From Acuticoccus mangrovi (lineage in GTDB: Bacteria > Pseudomonadota > Alphaproteobacteria > Rhizobiales > Amorphaceae), in assembly GCF_016411865.1 (NCBI RefSeq), contig NZ_JAEKJA010000005.1:62001-126000 (forward strand): DNA of 64,000 nucleotides, read 5' to 3'. Position 1 is the stretch's first letter. Each line of letters opens with the position of its first letter. Below the pieces are notes generated by a model. It did not search any database and was not told the DNA's origin. It saw nothing but the letters and a program-made list of their open reading frames with translations. Made by a program: the position numbers and the translations under genes. This document shows, one piece after another, positions 41,582 to 50,300 of this stretch.

Positions 41582-44194
41582 CTACCGGCGACGGAAGCCG
41601 CCGCCACCACCGTGGAAACCGCCGCCGCCGCGGAAGCCGCCACCGCCGCCGAACTCGCGGCCGCCGCCACCGAATGCGCGGCCACCGCCTTCGAAGCCGC
41701 CACCTCCGAAGCCGCCACGGTCGCGCATGATGCGCTGATTGCCGAGCTCACGCGCGCGCCGGTCCTGGTCGAGGTGCTGGGGGGCGCGGTTGGCGACGCG
41801 ATCGCCGCCCGGACGCGCCGGGCCGGTGCCCCGGTCGGCCGGACGGCCGCCGTCGGGACGGGCCGGGCCGGGGCCGCGGTTGGGTGCGAGGTTGCCGGCA
41901 CCGCCGCTGCCGCCGACGACCGGACCGGGTCCGCGGTCGGCCGCCGGGCGATTGCGGTCGCCGCCGCCGATGGGTCCATCGCCCGGACCGCGCAGGTCGC
42001 CCGGATCGGGGCGGTCGACGTTGTTCCATCCATCGCGGCCGAACTTCTGCCAGCCGTCGCCGGTGTTGCGGTAGACGTTGCCGTCGCGCCCGGCATAGAC
42101 GTTGCCGCGCCGGCCTTCGCCGACGAAGCCCTGGTCGCCGCTGCCCCGGCTCCAGTGCACGCCGCGGCCGCCGGCGTCGTTGCTGCCGCCGCTGATGCGC
42201 GCCCAGTCCGAGCCGCGCCGCACGCCCGCCGTGCCCCACGAGCCGTAGACGTTGTGCCCGCCGCGGGCGACGGCGCCGGTGCCGGTGCGCGGGTTGTAGG
42301 CGGCGACGAAGCCGCGCTCGCCGCCCGGTCCCCAGGCCGCGCCGCCGCGGATGTAGGTGCCGGTGCGGGGGTTGTAGGCCGCCCCGCCGGCGAGACCGCG
42401 ATAGGGGCCGTAGGCGTAGCCGTAGCGCCCGTAGACGCCGCGCACGGGGTTATAGTAGGCGCCGAGCCCGTAGGTGATCGGGCGAGGGTAGTAGCCCGGC
42501 CAGCGATAGGGGCCGTAGGGAGCGCCCCAATAGGGCGGATAGTACCAGCCGGTGCCGTAGACGAAGGTGTTCCAGGCGAGCAGGCCGCCGAGATAGCCCA
42601 TCGTGTAGCCGAACCAGACGGCGCCGGGCTCGGTGTCGTAAACCCGCACATAGGTGGTGTTGTAGACCGGCGAGGAGGGCGGGATCGTGTAGATCGCGTC
42701 GGGCACGGAGGTCGCGACCTCGAACGGGCCGGTCGGCGTGTCGCCCACGAACCAGACGCCGTTCTGGAGGACGTAGTAGTGCCCGTCGACCTCGATCACG
42801 TCGACATTGGTGTTCGTGGCGTAGGACATCGAGGTGCCCTCGATGGGCTCGAACTTCGGGTCGCCGCCGTAGGTGACGTCCGGCTTCACCGATCCGACCT
42901 CGACGCGCGCCGTGTGCGGGATCGACGCCTTGAGCCGCGCCTCCTCGCTCTCCGACGTGCCGGGCACCGAGTAGCGCACGCTGTAGTAGGGCACGTCGCT
43001 CGGGATGTGGCGGAAGTCGGCGGGCAGGTTCGGCGTCGCGAACGTCCAGGGGCCGTCGAGGGAGGCGGCCGAGAACCAGCGGCCCGACAGGAGCGCGTAC
43101 CAGGTGTTGTTGGCCGTATCGAAGAACACGTCGCTCTCGGTGTTGGAGATCCACTCCAGAGCGGTGTCGGGCACGGCCTCCTTCTTCGGGTCACCCTGGA
43201 AGACGATCAGCTCGGCGGGCTTGTCGGAGTAGAACACCTTGGGTGCGCCGTTCTCGAAGGGCTTCGCCGGCACGGCGGCCTTGGCATCCTTCCAGTTGTC
43301 GCTGTCGGGCAGCTTGGAGAAGACGTCGGGCAAGGTGTCGACGGCGCTCCAGTCCCCGTCGAGGGCGCTCGCGGACAGCCACGAGCTGTCGTCGCGCAGA
43401 TAGTAGGTCTTGTCGCCGGTGGTCTGGAAGATGTCCCAGTTGGTGTTGATCACGAACTGGAGGTCGTCGACATTTTCCACCGGACCCATCGTGACCGGAC
43501 CGTTGGTCTGGACGAGGAGCGCCGGGGTGGTGGAGTGGAAGATCGGCGGCGGGGCGGTGTTGAGACCCTTGACGTCGGTCATCCGCTTTTGCTCGGCGAG
43601 GCTCGCGGTGATGCGCTCTTCGGAGATCGTGATCGGTCCCGTCGGCAGCAGCTTGCCCACCGCCACCTGCAGCTTGGAGAGGTCGTCGCGTCCGAGGGAG
43701 GAGAAGTTCACCTCCGTGACGGTGATGTTGCTGATCACCACCTGGTTATTTTCCGAATCGGCCTGGGTGTCGCCGCGGAAGCCGATCACCCCGAAGACGG
43801 GGTTCTTGAGGTCGCCCGTGGCGTATTCCACGGCGGTGAGGGCCTCGATGGTCTTGAAGTCGTCCCAGGCGGTGATCTGCGGCTGATAGAGCACGATCTT
43901 GCCGCCGCCGTCGGTGTCGAAGGCGCGGGGCCAGCCGTTGGGATCGTCGCTCTCTTTCAGATACTGGCCGCTCACGAAGCCGTTCTGATTGTTGTAGGTC
44001 ACCGAGCACCAGGTGCCGGCCTCGTTGCAGTTGCCGAGGTCGACGTCGGAGCCGTCCGGTATGGTGACGAGCACACTGTTGGAGGTTCCGGGCCCCGACC
44101 GCATGTTGACGTTGGCGGTCGTGGTCGCCGGCACCGCGAAGCCGGGCGACGTTCCCATGACGAGGGCGAGGAGTGTGGCGACGACTTTTCTCAT
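41582..44194 (-). CDS. Secreted SH3-domain protein with repeats and a Gly-rich tail
   Basis: 870 aa. The Sec signal ends TSPGFA-VP, then comes a bacterial SH3 domain (residues 25-80; VNMRSGPGTSNSVLVTIPDGS, ending FVSGQYLK). A long middle region carries several related modules of the form VxxNTNxDxFxx...YYLxxxxxWxSAxxLDGPWxxVxxLPxxFxxLP, found in proteins labelled carbohydrate-binding V/XII. From about residue 545 it becomes Tyr/Pro/Gly-rich (YYPPYWGAPYGPYRWPGY), with a final 30-residue Gly/Phe/Arg tail. Probably a surface or periplasmic protein. The start at 44194 has GGAAGGA in front. Function unknown. Confidence 0.82.
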   Translation of the reverse strand: MRKVVATLLALVMGTSPGFAVPATTTANVNMRSGPGTSNSVLVTIPDGSDVDLGNCNEAGTWCSVTYNNQNGFVSGQYLKESDDPNGWPRAFDTDGGGKIVLYQPQITAWDDFKTIEALTAVEYATGDLKNPVFGVIGFRGDTQADSENNQVVISNITVTEVNFSSLGRDDLSKLQVAVGKLLPTGPITISEERITASLAEQKRMTDVKGLNTAPPPIFHSTTPALLVQTNGPVTMGPVENVDDLQFVINTNWDIFQTTGDKTYYLRDDSSWLSASALDGDWSAVDTLPDVFSKLPDSDNWKDAKAAVPAKPFENGAPKVFYSDKPAELIVFQGDPKKEAVPDTALEWISNTESDVFFDTANNTWYALLSGRWFSAASLDGPWTFATPNLPADFRHIPSDVPYYSVRYSVPGTSESEEARLKASIPHTARVEVGSVKPDVTYGGDPKFEPIEGTSMSYATNTNVDVIEVDGHYYVLQNGVWFVGDTPTGPFEVATSVPDAIYTIPPSSPVYNTTYVRVYDTEPGAVWFGYTMGYLGGLLAWNTFVYGTGWYYPPYWGAPYGPYRWPGYYPRPITYGLGAYYNPVRGVYGRYGYAYGPYRGLAGGAAYNPRTGTYIRGGAAWGPGGERGFVAAYNPRTGTGAVARGGHNVYGSWGTAGVRRGSDWARISGGSNDAGGRGVHWSRGSGDQGFVGEGRRGNVYAGRDGNVYRNTGDGWQKFGRDGWNNVDRPDPGDLRGPGDGPIGGGDRNRPAADRGPGPVVGGSGGAGNLAPNRGPGPARPDGGRPADRGTGPARPGGDRVANRAPQHLDQDRRARELGNQRIMRDRGGFGGGGFEGGGRAFGGGGREFGGGGGFRGGGGFHGGGGGFRRR

Positions 44195-44353
44195 TCTTGT
44201 CCTTCCTTGCCGGCGTTCACCGGCATCGCGAGCGGGCGACGAGCGGAGCGATGTAACCGGCCTCATCACCATGCCGGAAGGGCCCAGAGGGCGGAATGAC
44301 CAAAACGTAACCCCCCTATGGCGCAATTGTGGCGGCGGCTAGATCGTGAACCC

Positions 44354-44420
44354 ATGGTCACGGATTCCCATACCGGGATAAACGTGATTCATACTCCCGT
44401 TTGGTGGGCAGGCTTGCCGT
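44354..44420 (+). repeat. Left copy of an IS5-like element end (inverted relative to 56505-56576)
   Basis: From an ATG at 44354, about 67 bp (ATGGTCACGGATT... CCGGGATAAACGTGATTCA...) match the reverse complement of 56505-56576 at most positions, both in DNA and as MVTDxxTGINVIxTPxWW. Only this end is left here; the resolvase remnant follows. It marks the left edge of the IS-rich island. Confidence 0.65.
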
Positions 44421-44471
44421 GGCCCGGTACGATCGGAGCGATGTCGGCGGATCACGCATTTGGAGATTTGC

Positions 44472-45055
44472 ATGCTGGTTGGCGACGCTCGCGTCTCTAC
44501 CCAGGATCAGCAGCCTCGCGCTTCCGCTCGATGCGCTGACCGCTGTCGGCTGTGAAAAGGTGTTTCGGGAGAAAGCGTCCGGCGCACAGCGCGATCGGCC
44601 GCAGTTCGCGGCAGCCATCGACTACCTGCGCGATGGGAACACCCTCGTTGTCTGGAACCTCCACCGTCTGGCCCGGTCGATGAAGCAGCAGCTCATCGAG
44701 ACTGTTGAGGGGCTGGAGGCGCAGGGATCGGCTTTCTCTCTCTCACCGAGGCGATCGACACCACGGCACCGGGCGGCAAGCTCGCGTTCCACATCCTCGG
44801 GGCCTGGCCGAGTTCGACCGCTCGATCATCCTTGAGCGGACGCGTGCCGGACTCGACGCTGCGAAGGCGCGCGGGCGGACCGGCGGGCGACCCAGGAAAC
44901 TGACGAACGCTGATCTTAGAGTCGTAGGGACTATGCTGGCGGACGACGACTTCAACATGGACGAGGTCGCCAAGCGCATGGGGTCTCGCCAGCGACGCCC
45001 TATCGTTACGTCCCAGCCGCTTGGTCGACGATTACCCGCAAGGAGCCCCCCGTGA
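44472..45055 (+). pseudogene. Broken serine recombinase (Tn3-type resolvase/DNA invertase)
   Basis: The pieces can be read in turn through at least two frameshifts: MLVGDARVSTQDQQ (catalytic Ser) from 44472, then CEKVFREKASGAQRDRPQF and TLVVWNLHRLARSMKQ in a second frame, and AEFDRSIILERTRAGLDAAKARGRTGGRPRKL with an HTH tail in a third. All regions of a TnpR-like enzyme are represented, so this is a recently decayed gene rather than a fragment. It probably came with a Tn3-like transposon. Confidence 0.85.
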
Positions 45056-45335
45056 TGGGTCAGGTCGACCTCTTTCCCTCGGGCCTGCACCTGTAGTGCA
45101 TCGACCCAGCGAGCAACATGCGCCGTTTCTGTGCAATGTCCGTGGAGCGGCCTCTCTTTGACGGACGAATGGGTGCTCGTTCGCGAGCTGGGGCTAGTCC
45201 GGGCCGGGCAGCTTCGCCCAAATACCTATCCGTCGGCTGGAAAAGCACTTGATGCGCTCGCAATGCTGGCCCACCAGAAGAAGCGTCGAGGCTATGGGCC
45301 AACCATGAAGCTCCCGACGGCGCAAGGCTCTGACG

Positions 45336-45794
45336 ATGGAAGAAGCGACGGATCGCAGGATCGGGGGAGACACCGCCGCGCAGACCGAAGCGGGGGCGGC
45401 GCAACACTATCGCGTGCTCGGCGAACTGGTGGAAATTGCGATGCATTCGCCGGTGCTGTCGCGCATGGAGCTGCGGCACATGGGCGAGGTGTTTCTGCGG
45501 CCTCTGGCGCTTGACCAACTTCGCCGCTGGCACCGCGGGGATAGAATCGTGGGCGTTGCCACGTGGGCGTGGCTGAACGATGAGACCGCTGCCGCGATGT
45601 TGCGCGATGGCGGCGTCGCACCGCACGCATGGCAGAGCGGTGACCAGCTCTGGTTCATCGACGTGATCGCCCCCTACGGCGATATGCGCGCGATCTCTCG
45701 CGACCTCCGCAACCACTTCCGCGGCTCCAAGGGCCACTCCGTGCGCTGGAATGACGATGGCACCGTCAAGAAGATCGGCCTCTTCCATATGTGA
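45336..45794 (+). CDS. HlyC/RtxC-like toxin-activating lysine acyltransferase
   Basis: 152 aa, the family's usual size less a short C-terminus. The diagnostic block SGDQLWFIDVIAPYGD matches HlyC (SGDRKWFIDWIAPFGD), with the catalytic Asp present; GVATWAWLNDE matches the CSWANLS strand. The catalytic His of the SPLH motif is not in place: the segment reads HSPVLSRM, with a His just before the Ser-Pro. Acyltransferases of this family transfer fatty acyl groups from acyl-ACP to lysines of RTX toxins. It lies 1.5 kb upstream of the giant RTX gene, separated by IS debris. No type I secretion genes accompany it. Confidence 0.75.
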   Translation: MEEATDRRIGGDTAAQTEAGAAQHYRVLGELVEIAMHSPVLSRMELRHMGEVFLRPLALDQLRRWHRGDRIVGVATWAWLNDETAAAMLRDGGVAPHAWQSGDQLWFIDVIAPYGDMRAISRDLRNHFRGSKGHSVRWNDDGTVKKIGLFHM

Positions 45795-45906
45795 GGGATG
45801 CGGTCGCCATCCGCCTGCGCCCAGGGTGAAGGCTTTCCCGCGAACCCGTAGCTCCGAGCAATGACAACGCGCTGATGCTCGGTTCCTAGATGGCTTCGCA
45901 CCGCTT

Positions 45907-46257
45907 CTAGAACGCGTTCAGGAAAAGTGGAGCCTTTTGCGCCCGTCGCACAGCGGTGCGCCTTGTCGTGGGGGCATCGAGCATCAGCGTCTCGGGCTCC
46001 TGCTCCTCGGCTGCAAACGCCTCGAAAACCGCCGTCCAGATGTCGCGCTCGGCCCATCGCTTGAAGCGATTGTATATGGTCGTCTTGGGCCCATAACATT
46101 CGGGCAGATCGCACCATCGTCCCCCCGACCTGAGGACGTGGGCGATCCCCGAGATGACCCGCTGATCGTCGACCCTCGACTTGCCTCTGACATCTGTCGG
46201 AAGGTGCGGCTCGATCCGCGCAAACTGTTCATTGGTCAGCCAACACGGCACTGTCAT
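45907..46257 (-). pseudogene. 5' part of an IS5-family transposase
   Basis: The reading MTVPCWLTNEQFARIEPHLP...RVDDQRVISGI...RWCDLPECYGPKTTIYNRFKRW...LMLDAPT is the N-terminal third of an IS5-group DDE transposase. The product ends after 116 residues at LFLNAF, whereas about 250 would be expected; the remaining DDE residues are absent. The ATG is at 46257. It abuts the second IS fragment. Confidence 0.8.
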
Positions 46258-46385
46258 CGGAGCTCTTCCGCGCCGGAGGCGAAGTTCCGACATGGAATGG
46301 AAACAACTCGCTATTTGGTTTTGACCCTCGAGCGCGGGCAGTAAACGCAAGTTCATTGAACGTGCTCTTGGCTGTATGTGCAATT

Positions 46386-47090
46386 TAGCCTTCACCGCAG
46401 CCGGTGGCGACGTGGCGGAACTGCTTGAGACGGTTGACGAGCCGCTCGAAGAGATTGCGTTCGCGGTCGAGCCAGGCGTCGCAGGGGTGGCGCTTGGTGC
46501 GATCGGCGCGCCGCGGGATCACCGCCATGGCCCCTTGCTAGGCCAGCGCCAAGCGGAAGTGGTTGGCGTCGTAGGCGCGGTCGGCGATGACGTGCTCCAG
46601 CCGAAGCCCGGCGACGAGCTCGCCCGCGAACAGCACGTCGCCGCGATGGCTGGGCGAAATGATGACGCGCACCGGCAGGCCGAGCGCATCGACGGCAACG
46701 TGCAGCTTTGAGCTCAGGCCGCCGCGCGAACGGCCCAGCCCGCCGACCTCAGGCCCCCCTTTTCGTACCGGGCGCCAGCGGCTTGGGGATGAGCCTTGAT
46801 AGTGCTGGATCGACCGAGATCCACTCGAGGGCCGCCATCGCGGCCAGCGCCTCTAGGATACGCTTCAGGACGCCGCCCTGAACCCAACGGCAATAGCGGC
46901 TTTTGATCGTCGAGACCTTGCCGTAGCGCTCGGGCAGGTCTCGCCACCGTGCGCCGGATCACGCCATCCAGATGACGGCGTTCAGGAAGGTGCGGTCGTC
47001 GCTGCGCGGGCCACGTTCGTCGCGGCGACCGCCCCGGATCAACGGCTCGATCCGAGTCCACTGCTCATTCGTAAGGTCATCGCGAGTCAT
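46386..47090 (-). pseudogene. IS5-family transposase with stops and frameshifts
   Basis: Starting at the ATG (47090): MTRDDLTNEQWTRIEPLIRGG, RSDDRTFLNAVIWMA, an in-frame stop, then in shifted frames ARWRDLPERYGKVSTIKSRYCRW, a GLGRSRGGLSSKLHVAVDALGLPVRVI-like segment and ADRAYDANHFRLALA, ending LVNRLKQFRHVATR. It thus spans a full-length element of a different IS5 subgroup from the neighbouring fragment and is inactive. Confidence 0.85.
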
Positions 47091-47230
47091 GGCCAACCTC
47101 CGCAAAGATCAGTCTTGAATCACGCGACCCGCACCGAGGGAATCCCCCGGATGATCAGATTGCACTTACAGCCTAGAATCGTTGGATTCTATTTTAGCGT
47201 GACCTCATTCCTCACGCAGCATCAAAAAAA

Positions 47231-47258
47231 TTGAACCTTTTGGCCGCCGGTCCGACCC
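47231..47258 (+). promoter_or_regulatory. ECF-type promoter P1 of the RTX gene
   Basis: AAATTGAACC, a 15-nt spacer and CGACCC; the TTGAACC is at 47231-47237 and CGACCC at 47253-47258, 57 bp before the RTX ATG. The same two boxes with 15-16 nt spacing occur twice before the anti-sigma/sigma genes (54107-54135, 54374-54401). The -35-like box resembles the GGAACC-type elements of ECF sigma factors. Confidence 0.65.
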
Positions 47259-47314
47259 ACGTGTATCCGCTGCTCGCCGCGAGCTCGGACCTCGGGACAC
47301 GACGGAGAGATTTC

Positions 47315-50300
47315 ATGGGACGCGCAGTCAAATTCTTCAAGAAAGTCGGGGACTTCTTCGAGAACCAGTTCAATCCGATCCAGCACGGTGACAGCGGCGA
47401 CAACACGATGAACGGGCGAAACCTCGCCTACAACAAGCTGTACGGAAAGGAGGGGGATGACACGCTGAAGGCCTTCGGCGCGAGAAACGTCCTCTACGGC
47501 GGTGACGGTGACGACTATCTGCGCGCGGTCGGCGCCTCCAACCTCCTCGACGGGGGCGAGGGCAACGACCGGATTCTCGGCCTCGGCCTCCACAACAGGA
47601 TGCGCGGTGAGGAGGGCAATGACAGCCTCGACGGCATCGGCGCCTACAACGACATGGACGGCGGCATCGGCGACGACGTGCTGCGGGGCCTCGGCGCCTA
47701 CAACAGGATGAAGGCCGGCGACGGCGCGGACCAGCTCGTCGGCGTCGGCGCTTACAACGCCATGGATGGTGGCGCGGGGAACGATCATCTCATCGGCGTC
47801 GGCGCCTATAACCGCATGAACGGCGGCGATGGCGACGACCAGATCGAGGCGATCGGCGCGGCCAACAGGGTCGACGGCGGGAAGGGCAGCGACCGCATCA
47901 TCGGCATCGGCGGGGTCAACCTCCTCGCCGGCGGCGCGGGTGCGGACACGATCATCGGCGTCGGCGGCGTCAACACGGTCGATGGCGGATCGGACGACGA
48001 CGTCCTCGTCGCCGTCGGCGGCGTCAACGTCATGGACGGAGGCGCGGGCGACGACATCATGATCGCCGCGGGCGTCGCCTCGAAGATGAAGGGCGGCGCG
48101 GGCGAGGACCTGATGGTCGCCGTAAGCATCGAGAACTGGCAGGAAGGCGGCGACGGCGACGACAGGATGTTCGCCCTCGGCGGCGCCAATCAGCAGTTCG
48201 GCGGCGCCGGCGACGACACTATCGTTGGCATCGGCGGTGGCAACGTCCAGTTCGGCGGCTCGGGCGACGACATGTTGTTCGGCCTCGCGACTGCTGTGAA
48301 CCTCCAGTACGGCGACGATGGCGACGACATCATGGTCGCGCTCGGCAACCTCAATGTGCAGATCGGCGGCTCCGGCGACGACATCGCCTTCGGCCTCGGC
48401 TCCTATAATGTGCAGCTCGGCGGCTCTGGCGCGGACATCCTCGTCGCGCTCGGGAGCCTCAACCTCCAGCATGGCGGCTCCGGCGACGACGTCCTCGTCG
48501 GCCTCGGCAGCCTCAACGTGCAGGTCGGCTCGAACGGGCACGATATCCTGATCGGCGCGGGCAACGGCAACATCCAGTTCGGCGGCACGCTCGTCGCCGA
48601 TCTTCCGAACGACGTGGCGATCGCAGGGCTCGAGGTCCAGCTCCCCGGCGACGAGGTGATGGACCTTTACAACGAGCACGTCGGCACGATTTCGCCGGAC
48701 ACCGACCAGAACATTCTGGTCGCCGGCGGACAGTTCAACCTCCAGGTCGGCGGGTCGGGCACCGACATTGCCGTCGGCGTCGGCAAAGGCAACCTCCAGC
48801 TCCTCGGCGCGGGCGACGACATCGCCGTGTCGGGCGGCAAGGCCAACCTCCAGCTTGGCATGGAGGGTGAGGATTTCATGCTGACGCTGCAGGCCAACAA
48901 GGGCCTCGGCGGAACCATGCAGTCCGGCGGCGAAGGCGATGACCTGATGGTCGCCTACCTTCAGCGCATGAAGGACGGTGCACCGATCGGCGTCCAGTTC
49001 GGCGACAGCGGCAACGACGTCATGGCCATGCTCTCGTCCGACTTCCGCTACGACGAGCTGACGGACTACGGCAAACTCGGAACGGCGGCGAAGGCCCTCT
49101 TCATCGACGGGTCGACCATCCAGTTCGGCGGCGACGGCGAGGACACCATCATCTCGATGGTCGCCGACTTTGCCGTGCGCAGCGGCGGCGCCGGCGACGA
49201 CCTCTTCCTCAACCTCGGCGAAGGCGGCTTCGGCATCGGCGGGGACGGCGACGACTTCATGGTGAGCGGCGTGGTCCCGTCATCGCTCTACGACGGCGGC
49301 AGCGGTGTCGACGTGATGCTCGACTTCGCGTCCTTCATGCGCATCGAGTTCGGCTTCTACGGTCTCGTGGCGGACTTCTTCGACGCCGTGGTCGCCGAGC
49401 TCGTGGGCGAGGTCAACGAGCCGGCCGGCCGGCTCGGCGCGATCGGTGACGCGATGGGCGGGATCACCGACACGGTCACCTCCCTTATCCCCGGCATCGA
49501 CGACATCGCGGGTCTTGCGACCGAGTTCCTGACCACCTTCGACCTCCCGGCCGGCAACACCTTCCTGGGCGGCGACGACGACGACGTGTTCGGCATCGCG
49601 AGCGATCTCACCACCGCGATCGGCGGCGCGGGCGACGATACCTTCATTGTCCACCTCGACGCCGTCTCCGAGACGACGATCACCGACATCGACGTGCATG
49701 ACGGCGTGAGCCCCGAGATCGTGAAGAACGCGCTCGACCTCCTCGACGGCCTGGAGGGCGGCCAGTCGCAGGACTCCGCCTCGTCCGGTGGGCGTGACGT
49801 GGTCGAGCTGCGCGGTGACGACGAGCTTTCCGTCGAGGATCTGGAATTCCAACGCGACGGCGCGAACCTCATCGTGACAGTGAACACGTCCCTCCCGGAA
49901 GCGGAGCTTGCGGGCACCGGCCCCGCGCCGGTCATCGAGACCGGCCGGCAGGTCAGCGTCATCACGTTCGAGGGCATGGACCTTTCGGCGACGGACGCGG
50001 ACGGCCGTGCGGAAGTCCTGCGCATCGTCGGCCAGACAACGATCGAGATCGACCTTGCGGCCGCGTTCGACGCCGGGCTTTTCGACGGCGCCGAAGAGGA
50101 GGCGATCAGCTTCGATGCGGCGACGCTCGCGCCCTTCATCACCGCGGGCTCTGCCGACACCCGCGTTGCGGACGGCACCCTTCTGGGCGACTTCGTGTCG
50201 GAGAAGACCGAGGCGCTGCGCGATGTCTTCGACGATCTCGCCGGCCGGTTCGTGGACTTCGCGCACGACGTCGCCGATGCGGCCGAGGACATTGCCGAGG

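Noticed and set aside
45056-45335. A gene upstream of the acyltransferase
   Set aside because: The short frames in this 280-bp stretch have no recognisable motif or ribosome-binding site; I see nothing certain in it.
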